Shown in pieces: positions 52,901 through 60,053 of a stretch of DNA of 64,000 nt; positions within the stretch are counted from its first letter, which is position 1, and every line of letters starts with the position of its first letter. The stretch is from Tritrichomonas musculus. Lineage: Eukaryota; Parabasalia; Tritrichomonadida; Tritrichomonadidae. The notes under the pieces were generated by a model, which ran no database searches, was not told the DNA's origin, and worked only from the letters and a program-made list of their open reading frames with translations. The position numbers and the translations under genes were made by a program. The stretch covers positions 1,550,001-1,614,000 of the forward strand of contig JAPFFF010000004.1 of NCBI GenBank assembly GCA_039105265.1, given 5' to 3'.

Positions 52901-53523
52901 TCTGTTGTGCCATCTGGATATGTATGAGTAATACTTGTTGCTGACATCGTGAAAAAATCTTCGCCCACTAAAGCAGATGGTATTTTATCCAATTCGTATG
53001 GTGAAAAATGTGGATCTTTTGGACTATTTTTATATTCAAGATATATAAAACGATGCCCATGTCCATTTTTTTTCTTTGAAAAATATGCAAGAGGATCATC
53101 TTTAAATGCTATTGTTTGCCTCTCTTCTTCAATTCTTCTCTTGTTAACTTCAACAGATAAAATTGTTGGTTCTTTTAATGATGTTAATGGACGTTTTTGT
53201 AAAAGCGATGATCGTAATGCTGCATGCGCTGTTTTTGATCTTTGCTGTTTTGGATTGTTTATTTCTGGTTTAATTGGAACTGGCTTGTTACGAAAAACAA
53301 AAAGTGTAGGATTTTGATTTTGAAGAGTCGAATTACTCATATCTGGATATGGGTCCATAATATTAAAGTTTTCTGTCCGATTTGACAATTCGTTTGTTGA
53401 ATATAAACTAGGATCAGTTGGAAGGTTTCCTTTCATTTGTGACGAAATTGATTTAATACTAGTTTTAAATTGTTTGGATGGAGAATTGCTTTCTTCTGGA
53501 GAATTATTAGGTAATTCAGACAT
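40906..53523 (-). CDS. Dynein heavy chain with degenerate AAA1 site, 4205 aa
   Basis: A microtubule motor heavy chain of flagellar/cytoplasmic dynein type. The tail and linker (1-1440) are followed by six AAA modules. AAA1 (about 1460-1600) aligns by FEFGYEFWG...GGISSGAWLIF and PPQLKAFVRPISLI, but its P-loop reads STNSSGKH (about 1482-1489) where dyneins have GPAGTGKT. Its Walker B reads IFANVDTL where dyneins have CFDEFNRI. AAA2 (GPPNSGKTT, about 1775) and AAA3 (GPPGSGKSS, about 2171) keep P-loops. AAA4 has GRTGSGRYS (about 2493), the usual Arg variant. Stalk coiled coils (about 2745-2820 and 2935-3010) flank a microtubule-binding domain, and a C-terminal dynein domain closes the protein. 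An acidic Asn/Glu/Asp-rich insert covers about 1189-1244. The ATG at 53523 (MSELPNN) is the first in frame. Size is near normal with a short tail. Confidence 0.93.
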   Translation of the reverse strand: MSELPNNSPEESNSPSKQFKTSIKSISSQMKGNLPTDPSLYSTNELSNRTENFNIMDPYPDMSNSTLQNQNPTLFVFRNKPVPIKPEINNPKQQRSKTAHAALRSSLLQKRPLTSLKEPTILSVEVNKRRIEEERQTIAFKDDPLAYFSKKKNGHGHRFIYLEYKNSPKDPHFSPYELDKIPSALVGEDFFTMSATSITHTYPDGTTETVSLAVWANQKSNYDTLRKLKLFSNFFYWKSFRIWRNFVKQQRYNSLGNKALSHPFFRNSAFFKQSLEFYNLQLEPYEMLRNLLITFNSQRKYKLEEFKDLSYRNNYQLKNDYSDFIEETTNKICQLYIDISDPQLVQVQDSDFPQIKRRNPNLNQLLVLEKTKAEKRLENTKNVNSEIERIGGYIRMIDYMLLETLVDGCIKCWTNADNNVSQPNSNVFQVEVLFDEEGQVAFNPKHDDLIEAISDSLDNSVNTLNKLPRLLYQSRLQQFLRDNGSDVAILFSEGPNFSQLMTCSTVLKTVKQHITEIVSNSYKEAFLFSQTFADFYPIFKIGKTWDIRDYVFTKSGKKYEGPLTFDNVTHLHSGEPPDDFLVHSDEQPVVDFNRVAQDIEKYREEIKRVNGLRSGAVRGAIYIDAHGLKAALIPIPQRSVLELQELITNLTTRKIWLLTNALKYYSTKLKIVPQTLDDYVAFCAVFQKTIEVLPQIKEDIEFIDKMFKLFDEFGFVHTQNTVHAVYSIFITDQTTAQITRDDCLGMFTDALKGSLRQIEGRIRKYQDKASSIPVSIKEADVDSNLPHAQKLCEKIEKLRSRVETIVYQQSVMGIEINKFNSFDKLIKSAHLAVDLFEALQQWNQIVRTMTHVPFAQINMKKFRVDIESLKDKASLLQREVDNPQNYPILNELIMKIQETAPFVEQLELLAFGKMQLRHWNMLFEACDRQNAYHDDITIEELMNLGILRARDKIAEITATSQGESELESEFMSITNYWNKVQIPLADSPSKMTEETLLLGPTEPLLVEIQDTLVTLNKMLSFPYVQGIQESVTSLYSTLENLSQIIEAWQLFQLNWVILSALFSMDEAKSILPHQANKFSSVQRKWLAIARFTLKDPRLFMVATYPSLLLVLNENNITMEAILASLGKFIDAKRFSSPRLCFLSNQEVLVIATSVTNYTYLLQNLPKIFMNVSGIISNVNEKKEVKKAIENQEQQQDENKKDKNTNDENNENTQDENVNNENAKDENTKDENTNSENANNETTKDENIIEEIEIKNTFQPLQIYGLIGDDGTSFRFEHPVMCKGQMHIWIKKLLQEMQLSVKTQIIESIKILRESETFLEWANKTSPYIQLIALHADFTNDVEQCLSSLEKDPQSLKDYEFKINKRVSDIRRELEKSYENEYKYSCLITQLIKLRDQVHKLLEDDPDDDSSYSLRWSHLFKIRYEALKNSMSIIFIEFMDQKFEFGYEFWGKIPNMVYSPTIDDSILALTFYWMKQKVPLLNSTNSSGKHLLLASCACLNGAFAYIARSFPDLSKFNLSRLFIGGISSGAWLIFANVDTLKDKSLCYLFDTIRVYISSHLSKVPKITIENHPVEINRRCRFFLTANVNYLNSQNIPPQLKAFVRPISLIPPSLAKLIEVRLMSIGCQQHISLSNQLATFIKSLTVVIHQVRSCPSEITHAIDIIENANKLIKEHLNLEMNFAIVYCCYERFICVCDETRRSLLQRILYLSFQVGANTNDMMAKIESFKLTLINDVIRNAIKEELNRMALDLPISYLCEQTIHLISLLNQFTSIIIVGPPNSGKTTVLTTLSRVFERKEVLAALKGSKPYLVTPLFPQSDSFKRMFGHAYEDPTNGPIFSFGFFQSALYYLCKISKKDHILRLDCKLTNEVTYFLSQFIGSHHEKKMMLNSLDTYRDDGTFHVILETSNLSNATPLLLSKCGILLMHNLQIASPISPALPVCRLAFPSIPFTRAFKASSHFIEGLHSNLIKDVFNDVAVKIIKYLYYTPNIVCYAEYAKRLESGTIILTDILTSYSAILGIYLISTSGIHDDDEKLIKLALIFGFFQVCSGILEINQIEKFDSWLCKEFDIKVPENWIGFDVSDPFWNCYNKPTLISMTMSTKGKLVPLDFHILDDPVVYEGIGIDDDEDNELEDDHLPFILNEVKICHAQLLPQLRTCEMLLKTRQNIIIHGPPGSGKSSFLQIFFSKKDSYIPIYINVSDTLDIESIISYIATHTPLISKATAPNTGNKIFVLIFEGLKPQHVQIIEFLRMITSSHTFPLNSPNDEKVFEFAKIHEFNIIITTQSYRQLPSRFLVHFCPIQLEPVTVTTSTFVINKILTTYGYEESETESIIKTASMVIDQYPRVSLFHDLLLAISTLCFIEDKRDNSTRIAALLSDLFFGTLHRFDKSDIAEKITFIFQSECKDETETQILNHFLSRKTLIYSQYNLRRDSKSFEVKIEKNPMHSIIKTLKDKLILYNMTSTEKIVLRFTPHVVIEWSLLYQAISCPGRNVILEGRTGSGRYSMTRFVAHMCECDFVYIADPTPEELLSFNDRKTVIMGILKDVISNAAIQQKRSVIFMRANNKNEKEVRIVCDCIINFDFLSIFNKGAIEELYERLSTSHNLTYKQRNNTVQALTSLVRMNVHVVISKSSDINYEINYNSFTTILFNPESRQALSEIALGAIENSQTKKVVGTSTPLLLKVLPKVPDIAYKLSVKIHTNQFYDFVDTFAHFAASDFQDINIKNENITSALTVIAQLENESHLIEKRLDAITPALHKLQGDSDSFHSSYATRKETINSRREKVEHELKSRTEEVQEIENKIKKLKTDRVDLEPSISKYQKAVEHLKQNEIETIRITAIAPPHSLQLLLEIFCLFLDLRPSYENGGKKLLMDPHFVKTIIAKVTHMTITPNLLSQVLPYFEQPDLNPTSLENSAPALRVLYDWIHAVCELNRLKIQAKELNSLLEEKKKELDEFNETMESELLSIDQVEQSLESENQALEQAAESKKQMEKEYKQINSRKRTINILFNKIDQLSERWNKESKEFMSDRNKIIGNSIIFAFYLVYCGGMSLETRKKSLEMLVEYLTKNGIETNYDKQPLEDIKKRFIAASPYDHIDKCQEASIDAHHATSTLRTPLIIDPDGIVLNYIMNGIKHKKLVTVSQYCSNLDTIVSSALSDGKTLVVTDVDDLNPVISSLLSLDNFTVEPKMSLEIRVGSKLVTWDQKFKLYLTSPVSNASRISDALLARVTLIDVSSTSLISSNEIITNVFLDFFNPELSQKVKEMKTKMFEYKIDLYDYEHETIGILSDIVATQHSNSKYDFLNDDETIEQFIQSKDKCLKLLNNPPNFASLLDEYNQMMNPFLSHVKLCHDFWKVMSRDVPLINKMAAFSFHNYTRQINNAFSNEGLHAGILSADQHSILNSSLIHMTFEFVSNKIPYKDVFFFMFMSGFFSRSHSNCNKYNDTELLKILRHIQDEVSKSNCEYLTKDKDKVKNKLTEEAFDHLTYTNVINLFHYMSRFIVENYGPDYSSFFSHFQADSILTSSASYPTIIVPQEGVDPTSMVLYFISQRFKNDNIDVISLTNDLEQIKEIKRLITNSQNRGSIVLIYYSNPSVAAGAMLSDITAQMMTNSVNTNFRLIIIASSVEYISPTMLVRCKRIALDNFPNIRSLMLQMVQIYGATMKASLNSKEMKKISFATSLLFALIEFRHFVKPFGFASKELPNNMVISDSIDILRYINDKTENKISLSDFRDQLLRLSFAFVPELKDREIISSFMKQILPANVTDDDFSIADENVVVKNRNKWQLPPDGPISSFIQAAQLLPVFSSPEILGVYARSIRNWNMANWVASPFLKFMRKNIFQTNKGKISSTKSGLRFIAVFNDKKSSQKNDKKLKEKDKNDEKEKPKNVKFGTFFDRNTLAFNFNFENALIKIENLTAALPKKIGTGDHSKFTTVFGVFLLSEVEKLNSVILYVKSELDFISNEFVRGLVSKKGYLVNHNLIPHEWAKMSNFWISRSLDELVSFMAASHRQLMKMIKNTNLSVYDVRYFFNPKLLFQSYILQFAIDSNISVDKMKYEFHITENSLFELSEAPQKQHSGTLSLKGLSLGLGIYENGFVESIKEQKGSPFQEINLLIAQIVIIDKEKKQEEQKSENENIFDRLKVKGEMFEIPLYHQALVDSMDVDKEAFNVENGISTNFVWNLEFPTLENTEHLLKSGMSFFCRVPKQIL

Positions 53524-53828
53524 CAAAATCTATTTTATAAAATAACGGTTTTTCGCATTTTTGCAATTTTCACAAGTATTAAGTGGCTGGAATCACTCTA
53601 AAGTATTGATAATGCTGCTAATAATGAATATATTTTATGATAAATATATAAAAGTAATTTTAATGAATTATCAAAAATAACAAAATAATTAATGGTACAA
53701 ATTCACATTTATTGATAAAAAAAGATAAATGACTTTATATATTTATGTTTAATAGTTTCATATTATATCCTAAAATATGTTTCCAATAAGAATTTTATTT
53801 TTTTGTAAAAAATAAAAAAAAAAGGTTT
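53524..53828. other. Spacer between dynein promoter and tRNA terminator
   Basis: AT-rich. No clear TCAYW initiator was found within 60 bp upstream of the dynein ATG on the minus strand. The right end holds the A-rich tract that serves as the T-run terminator of the tRNA gene. Confidence 0.45.
53810..53824 (-). terminator. RNA polymerase III T-run terminator of tRNA-Gly
   Basis: On the minus strand the tRNA is followed after a few bases by a long T tract (about 9 T, then A, then 6 T), the standard Pol III stop. Confidence 0.75.
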
Positions 53829-53899
53829 GCGTAAACCGGGAATCGAACCCGGATCCCAAGCTTGGGAAGCTCATAGGATAACCATTACCCCATTTACGC
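53829..53899 (-). tRNA. tRNA-Gly, anticodon CCC
   Basis: The cloverleaf is readable on the minus strand. Acceptor arms are GCGTAAA and TTTACGC (7 bp). The D-arm region is TGGGGTAATGGTTATCC. The anticodon arm TGAGC-TTCCCAA-GCTTG gives anticodon CCC. The T-arm is CCGGG-TTCGATT-CCCGG, which doubles as a consensus B box. The discriminator base is A, just beyond the acceptor stem (53828). No intron is seen. It lies alone between two protein genes. Confidence 0.95.
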
Positions 53900-54174
53900 T
53901 CCTTGTTTTAAAAAGGATACTAAAATACTTATTTTTATATTCAAGACTGAATTATAAAAGAAAATCATGTTACTTATGAATTTAATGCTATGAGTTTATG
54001 TGATAATAAAATAAGTAAGTATATCAGCAATTAAAAAAAAAAGAATGTCAAGAAGAAGATGAAAATTATGATTAAAAAATAATTGACAGCAATATCAAAG
54101 CATAAATAACTAGTAGTATGAAAGTATTTTAATTTAAAACAAAATAACACACAAGAATACAGATAAAATATAAG

Positions 54175-54426
54175 TCAATGTTTCGAAAGCGTAATTGTTA
54201 AGCGAGGTTCATCTGAACGTTCTGGAGATTCATCAAGAATTGATGTTTGCTTGAGATTTGGGTGTGATCTTTTTAATATCTCTGCAATCGAAATACATTT
54301 ATTTACTGCTTTAGATTCGCCAATTAAAATTATTTGAGTAAACGTTTCCTCATTAATTTTTTCTTCACAATACGCGATTGTTCTTTTCATCACAGTATGC
54401 TCTTTGATTGAAACAGTTTCACTCAT
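54175..54426 (-). CDS. Alba-domain protein, 83 aa
   Basis: A small nucleic-acid-binding protein of the Alba superfamily, which includes the RNase P/MRP subunits Rpp20/Rpp25 and eukaryotic Alba proteins. The single domain has IILIGESKAVNKCISIAEILKRSHPNLKQTSIL, which fits the Alba pattern of strand, glycine turn, helix with IAEILK, and strand; the tail DEPRLTITLSKH gives the last strand. It is short but complete for the fold. It is divergently transcribed from the coiled-coil gene at 54460, with 33 bp between start codons. It could act in RNA processing or translation control; assignment within the superfamily is open. Confidence 0.75.
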   Translation of the reverse strand: MSETVSIKEHTVMKRTIAYCEEKINEETFTQIILIGESKAVNKCISIAEILKRSHPNLKQTSILDESPERSDEPRLTITLSKH

Positions 54427-54459
54427 TATGAAAATAATTTTTCAGATCACATTTCTATT
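54427..54459. promoter_or_regulatory. 33-bp bidirectional promoter
   Basis: The whole space between two divergent start codons. The plus strand carries TCACA at 54447-54451 (leader about 11 nt). The minus strand carries TCATA at 54431-54427, touching the Alba start (leader about 3 nt). Both fit TCAYW. There is no room for other promoter elements outside the coding regions. Confidence 0.5.
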
Positions 54460-57400
54460 ATGAATGATACAATATCCTATTTCATGCATACGGCAGCGCC
54501 GTCTTCTTGTATTAATCATAATTCGACTTCATTAAACTTTTTACAGCAACAAATCAAACAACCAATTGAATCTCTTAATTCCAATTTAAATGGAGTTAGT
54601 TTCATTATTAATCAGCTCAATTCGCATTTACTTTCTATGCAGGAATCGGATTCAAATTTTTCAAATCTTGATGTATACTCTACTCTTAATATTTTAAATC
54701 AAATATATGATACTTATAAACCATTTAATAAGAGAACAAATAATCCACAAATAAACAGTCCAAGAAACATAAGCGAATTTCAAGTTTTATATACTCAGTT
54801 TATTAAGCACGCTATTAATTGCATCAAAAATTTAGTTTTGCCTGATGATATTTATATGCAAATATATGCATCATTGACTCCTGTTTTATGTTTGTTTTTG
54901 AAAAAGATAAATGGGGAAGATGTTAATGTATCAACCTCAGATTTTAATATATTAATAAGGCAAAACGAAGAATCAGTTGAAGCTGTTCTTCATTTTTTAT
55001 CAGAAGAAAAATTCGAAACGCTTGTCGAAAAGCTAATTGCTCAATTTTCCACAAATATTGCTCAACATTCACCTCATGATCTTTACAAATCAATTGTCGA
55101 TACGTTTGAATCAATCAAACAACTTTTAATTCCTCGTCCTCAGAAATCAGATAAATATCAAATAGCCCTTTCTCAAATAGATGACCTTAAATATAAATTA
55201 ACATTATATTGCGAAAATGATACTTCTCAGTCATTATCATCTATTTTTATTCTAATATCACGCCTTGAATCAATAATTAAATCGTTTAGACTCGGATATA
55301 TAACGAAAGAATCATTAAAATCTCTAATTAAATATATATCTTCTAACGATTATAGTATCATTTTTGATTCAAGCGAAGAAATGCCAAAAAAGTTTATGGA
55401 TGGAGTTCTTCGTCTTTATTTGCAAGAAGCCAAATCTCTTTACAAGCACAAGCTTGTTCCCGAAGCCTTTGCTGAAAGTATCGATAATATAATCAATTCT
55501 AAAGCAGACTGTCATGAATTTTTAGCAAATATTTCAAGTTTTTTTGATAATTCAGTGATAAATGCAATGAATCGTTCTTTTAGCCATTTTAATATATCAA
55601 CAACAACTACTCAATTAAAAAATTATAAAGATTGTTATAATATGTATATTGAATTTTTACGCGAAGCTGACGATTTCCATAAAGGTTCTAAGCTCCATTT
55701 CAATTTAATGAAAAATTTAATGATTGCTGAATCCGAAGTTATTTTAACTACTTGCATTGGAAATACTGATAATACTGGTTTAAAAAATAGCATAGAAGAA
55801 AATAAAGAAGATGAACATGGTGAAAAGATCGATTCCATTATTCCTCTGATTAGTGAAATCATTTCTATATTGAATAACTTAGCAACACAAAAGCAATCAA
55901 AAATGATTTTAGCATTTTATATTCATGTATTGAAAATAGTTCACTTAGCTTTTACTTCAATACAAGATCCAAAAGAAATCCAAATTATTAAAGATTTTTT
56001 AGCTACGCGAATTCCATCCTTCGAAACAATTGACAACGTTTTAGGAATCAAGCAAAAAATAGGAGATTTATTAGCTATGATAAAACTCTACAATGTTTTT
56101 CAAAATGATACATATAATTCTAAAACTGTAGATGAAATTTTTGATCTTCGTGAAATGGAAGAAAACTTTGAAATAACAGTAATTCAAAAGCAAAGGCAAA
56201 TTCCAGAAACGATACTAAGGCAACTAGATATGATTTTACCATATAAAGATTTTCCAGACAAATACCAACAATTCACTGAAATGATCGGTGGTTGCGTTCA
56301 AAATTGCTTCAATACATTCACTTTTGACCAAGAATTGCTTAACATATCAAATTGCTTATTTAGCCTAATTGTATCATTAAAGGGCCGATTTGAACTAGAT
56401 GGCCAATTTTTCTTTGATTGGCTTAAAATTGTGTTTTCAATGTTATATGACGATGAAATGAAAAAGTTAAAAGATGTTACAATTCCAAAGTTTAGCCAGA
56501 TTATTCCTTATATAGACTTTTCGTTTATTTTTTCTAAAACGATTTTGACACTAAATGTTACAGGTCAAATAATTAACCAACAAAATTGTTTATTATTAAC
56601 TGAAGATGCCAAAGAAGAGACCAATGACCAACTAACCGAGTCATTTGAATCATTAAGATTATATGTATTTTCAATACTAAAGACGCTCGATGTCGACATC
56701 TGTACTCTCTATATAAAGCTCAATGACGTTAAAGAAAAAGCGAGGAGTTATCTTAATCACAGCTATTACAGAAGAATAGTTGATCAAATGGACTTTATTG
56801 AATTGAATATGATCGTCCTCTCAGAAATATTTAACTTAACTTCCCTTTTATCAGAAAAATTTCCTCTTGAAGAATTTGATTGCCAGCCTATTTCATACAT
56901 TAATTACGCACTCTCCATATGTGATCTACTTTCCCCTGTTTCTCAATCTCGATGTTTATCAGATGTGTACGCTTTACATTTTGGTAAGTTAAGATCTGAC
57001 GTCTCCGTTGTCCTTGATATTGTTAAAAAGCAAAAATTGTTTTCTCCTGAATTGAACAACATTTTGCATGACATGATAATCCCTTTAGTAAGCGAAATTA
57101 ATGCATTGATCAGATCATTTGATATTACTTCACTTATTGATAACACTTATGAATACGTGTACACCGTTTTGGACTATTTCAACTCAAAAGAATCAGATGA
57201 TTCCATCACACCAGAGACCCTTGTTTCAATACTTAGTCTCAATTTCATTGTTGAAAAAATTTCACCTAAGGCAAAACTTTTTCAGAATGCTCATTCAATT
57301 GCCTCAATTTTGTTCACGCTGTTCAACATCAAGCAGCAGCCACCACAACTGATTGAATCTTATGAAAAATTAAAAGAAACCGTAATTGCCTCCTTTTTTA

Positions 57401-58752
57401 ATTACAGTAGTTTCGACATCGTCATCTTCCTTCAAAGCCTCCTGGTTGAGAAGTTTGGATTCATTGACATCTACCAAAGTGAAAGCGAACTCGGCTTGAT
57501 CACTAAAAACGAAGAAATTGAAAAAATTAGAAGTTTTGATAAATACTCTCAGATACCAGAAATAATACCAAAGACTGTTGACGAAATATACGAGCTTCGG
57601 CCCTATTGGAATGGAATAGAGAAAGAAAACGAAAACAGTGACCAAGGCAAGGAAAGTGAATTCAGCAAAGTTTGCTTAGATCTTTTTGAAAAAGTAGAAA
57701 AAGTTATTTTACCTTTTTTGGAGCCAAATGAGAAAGTGGCAAGCCTCAAAGAAGAAAATTTGAAATTAATGGACACGTTACGTGAAGAGGAAAAGAGATG
57801 GAAAGCCAGAACTGAGGAAGCAGAAAATATATTTTTTAAAACACGAAAAAGTTGTAGAAAAGTCAGATTTCGCATTGAATCCGCCATCCTTGATGAGAAA
57901 AAGCTCGCAATCAGCATCGAACAAAAGAAGAAGCAGCTCGTCGAACTCCAATCACAGATTCAGAAAAAAGAGCGCGAAATTGCATTTCGAAACGAGAAAA
58001 CCCCTCCAGAAATGAAAGAGAAACAGAAATTACAATTTATTGGAACTATCCATGCTCTTCGTGAGTTAGTTGGACCAACTACGAATGATCAGAATCAAAT
58101 TAACGAACTCACCAAGAAACTTCAAGAGATGAACCAAAAGAACGACCAAATTACGAAAGAAATCGAAAGAATAGATAGTCGCCACTCAACAACAAGAGAA
58201 GATGAAATTGATCTTTTAATCATGAATGAAAACAGCAACTTTTCCTCATCTTCAAACCAAGAAAACATCGAGGAAGAAAATGAGATTCTCGAAAAGCAGA
58301 TAGCTGAAACAGAGAGCTCAAATGAGCGTATAAAAAGAAAGCTCAAGAAAATCAGCGTCTTTACTTCAAAGATTCCTAATAATAATAACAATGGTAGTAA
58401 TAGACACTTAGTTCCATTGATCTCAACAAACGGTTCTGATGCTTCCCTCGGATTTAGCTCCTCAATATCAAGAGGAATGAACTTCATTAGTGGTCCTGAT
58501 AAAGCACTCACAAACTTCCTCCATTCAGCACGTCCTTACTGCTTCAGTAACGGAAACGTGAATCATGACAGCTTCATTACTTTTAAGAACTCAACTTTGG
58601 AGAGAATTAAAGACTTGATGCTAAAAAGGCAGAAATTGGTTGATATGAGAGATGGATTGCAGGATTCTGGAGAATCATCACCTTTGCTTTCTACTCTTTC
58701 TGCTCAACATGAAGAACCTAAAAATGCTGATGATGATGAAGGAAATGCTTAA
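54460..58752 (+). CDS. Large helical protein with C-terminal coiled coil, 1430 aa
   Basis: No family recognised. Residues 1-1080 are mostly helical with leucine-rich amphipathic helices, like a HEAT-type or tethering-factor solenoid. Residues about 1085-1310 form a coiled coil (SLKEENLKLMDTLREEEKRW, then KKQLVELQSQIQKKEREIAF, and further heptads to about 1290). The C-terminus is Ser/Asn-rich and disordered. Size and layout resemble membrane-tethering or centrosomal scaffold proteins, but no motif decides this. It is paired with the Alba gene through a shared short promoter. Confidence 0.75.
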   Translation: MNDTISYFMHTAAPSSCINHNSTSLNFLQQQIKQPIESLNSNLNGVSFIINQLNSHLLSMQESDSNFSNLDVYSTLNILNQIYDTYKPFNKRTNNPQINSPRNISEFQVLYTQFIKHAINCIKNLVLPDDIYMQIYASLTPVLCLFLKKINGEDVNVSTSDFNILIRQNEESVEAVLHFLSEEKFETLVEKLIAQFSTNIAQHSPHDLYKSIVDTFESIKQLLIPRPQKSDKYQIALSQIDDLKYKLTLYCENDTSQSLSSIFILISRLESIIKSFRLGYITKESLKSLIKYISSNDYSIIFDSSEEMPKKFMDGVLRLYLQEAKSLYKHKLVPEAFAESIDNIINSKADCHEFLANISSFFDNSVINAMNRSFSHFNISTTTTQLKNYKDCYNMYIEFLREADDFHKGSKLHFNLMKNLMIAESEVILTTCIGNTDNTGLKNSIEENKEDEHGEKIDSIIPLISEIISILNNLATQKQSKMILAFYIHVLKIVHLAFTSIQDPKEIQIIKDFLATRIPSFETIDNVLGIKQKIGDLLAMIKLYNVFQNDTYNSKTVDEIFDLREMEENFEITVIQKQRQIPETILRQLDMILPYKDFPDKYQQFTEMIGGCVQNCFNTFTFDQELLNISNCLFSLIVSLKGRFELDGQFFFDWLKIVFSMLYDDEMKKLKDVTIPKFSQIIPYIDFSFIFSKTILTLNVTGQIINQQNCLLLTEDAKEETNDQLTESFESLRLYVFSILKTLDVDICTLYIKLNDVKEKARSYLNHSYYRRIVDQMDFIELNMIVLSEIFNLTSLLSEKFPLEEFDCQPISYINYALSICDLLSPVSQSRCLSDVYALHFGKLRSDVSVVLDIVKKQKLFSPELNNILHDMIIPLVSEINALIRSFDITSLIDNTYEYVYTVLDYFNSKESDDSITPETLVSILSLNFIVEKISPKAKLFQNAHSIASILFTLFNIKQQPPQLIESYEKLKETVIASFFNYSSFDIVIFLQSLLVEKFGFIDIYQSESELGLITKNEEIEKIRSFDKYSQIPEIIPKTVDEIYELRPYWNGIEKENENSDQGKESEFSKVCLDLFEKVEKVILPFLEPNEKVASLKEENLKLMDTLREEEKRWKARTEEAENIFFKTRKSCRKVRFRIESAILDEKKLAISIEQKKKQLVELQSQIQKKEREIAFRNEKTPPEMKEKQKLQFIGTIHALRELVGPTTNDQNQINELTKKLQEMNQKNDQITKEIERIDSRHSTTREDEIDLLIMNENSNFSSSSNQENIEEENEILEKQIAETESSNERIKRKLKKISVFTSKIPNNNNNGSNRHLVPLISTNGSDASLGFSSSISRGMNFISGPDKALTNFLHSARPYCFSNGNVNHDSFITFKNSTLERIKDLMLKRQKLVDMRDGLQDSGESSPLLSTLSAQHEEPKNADDDEGNA

Positions 58753-58829
58753 CTAAGTTTTATTTATTATATTTTATTTCGTTTTGTTTTTATTTTAATA
58801 AATAATTTTTTTTGGAAAAAGGAAAATGA

Positions 58830-58867
<38 letters not shown>

Positions 58868-59107
58868 CTATGCACACAGGTAAACTTGCTGAAATTTTAG
58901 ATTTTCTGACGGATTATTAAAGATCATTCCATTTGTTACTTTTGGTTTGAATCATTAATGGAATAGCACTTTGAAAAGAGCCTTTGGAATTAAATTGTCG
59001 ATAATATATTCGATTTATAAATCAAATTATTCTTTGAGAAATGGTATAATATGGCCAAATAACTATTTAAATTATTCAATATTTAATACAAAAAGTTATT
59101 ACATTCT
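58753..59107. other. Intergenic region with 33-T homopolymer
   Basis: A run of 33 T at 58835-58867 is the longest homopolymer in the window, preceded by TAAATAA-type 3' end signals of the upstream gene. The rest is AT-rich without a supported gene. Confidence 0.6.
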
Positions 59108-59779
59108 ATGTATCACCCTTTTTCATATCCTCAGATATTCTATACTGTAGTATTTTTGGCACCTATTATTAGTTTTATTTTTGCTTTTTCCAAAGCTTCA
59201 CTTTCGTTTAAAGATTTCATATATTTATATCCTTCAATTTTTAATATTATTACAATATCACGTCGAATTTTTCGTTTTGGAATCTACTTCTTTTCAATTT
59301 CATTTATTATTGCCGCAAACGATTTTTATAAATTTTCTAATAATATTCTACAGAAAAATCCTTTAAAAAAATCATCGTTTTATTCATTCCTTCTCAAACT
59401 GCAAGCATCATCTGCTTATTTAGCAGTAACTGGAAGTCTTGGATTTGTTACATATCCAGAAAATAATACAGTATTTTTTCACTTTGTAATGGAAATTTTC
59501 TTTTTTATTAACATTCTAGTATTTTTGGTACTTTACGATGTTATAGTTAAATGGATAAAGGAAGAGTCTTTTTTAAATATTTATTTATATGATGCACTTA
59601 TGGTCTTCGTTGTTTCTTCATTCATCATTATACGCGTATCAATAATACGCAATGAAGATGAACCATTTCTAATATTATCTGTAAATGAATATTTGTCTTT
59701 TTTTACTTGTTTGTTAAAATTTCCAATTTGTGGATGGGAAATGCAAAAGATTAGAAAAAATGTTTATAAAATAGAATAA
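59108..59779 (+). CDS. Multi-pass membrane protein, possibly Frag1/DRAM/Sfk1-like, 223 aa
   Basis: Five to six membrane spans at about 8-30, 50-70, 93-112, 120-145, 155-178 and 190-205. Order and features resemble the Frag1/DRAM/Sfk1 family (PGAP2, DRAM): a first span, a loop, then a TYPENNTVFFHFVMEIFFFINIL segment. That segment recalls the family's HNIGAVLFF helix, and NEYLSFFTCLLKF recalls its CEWxxxFxxLLFF helix. The match is by pattern only. Such proteins act in GPI-anchor remodelling or lysosomal membranes. The long hydrophobic frame makes a real gene likely. Confidence 0.55.
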   Translation: MYHPFSYPQIFYTVVFLAPIISFIFAFSKASLSFKDFIYLYPSIFNIITISRRIFRFGIYFFSISFIIAANDFYKFSNNILQKNPLKKSSFYSFLLKLQASSAYLAVTGSLGFVTYPENNTVFFHFVMEIFFFINILVFLVLYDVIVKWIKEESFLNIYLYDALMVFVVSSFIIIRVSIIRNEDEPFLILSVNEYLSFFTCLLKFPICGWEMQKIRKNVYKIE

Positions 59780-60053
59780 TATAATTATTTAACTTCGATG
59801 TTTTTTTTATATAATATAAATATGAGAAACAAACTTTCAGCTTAAAGTACAGGTTTCAAATTAATTTTTAAATTATGGTTTGTAAATAATCGTCAAATAT
59901 TAAAAAATGTGCGCATTACATTAATCATCATTTATAAACAAATGTATTTATGATGAAAATGTATTAGATTTGTCACATATAAAAATCTTTCACGAAATGT
60001 AGAAGCCATTTATCTCCTCAAATTAGTTGAAAAGGAATTTTTTATAATCCTAA

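Noticed and set aside
58867-58885. TGCACACAGGTAAAC as a splice site
   Set aside because: It resembles the trichomonad 3' splice signal (ACACAG), but there is no matching 5' GTAYGT partner nor coding exons on both sides. No intron was identified in the window.
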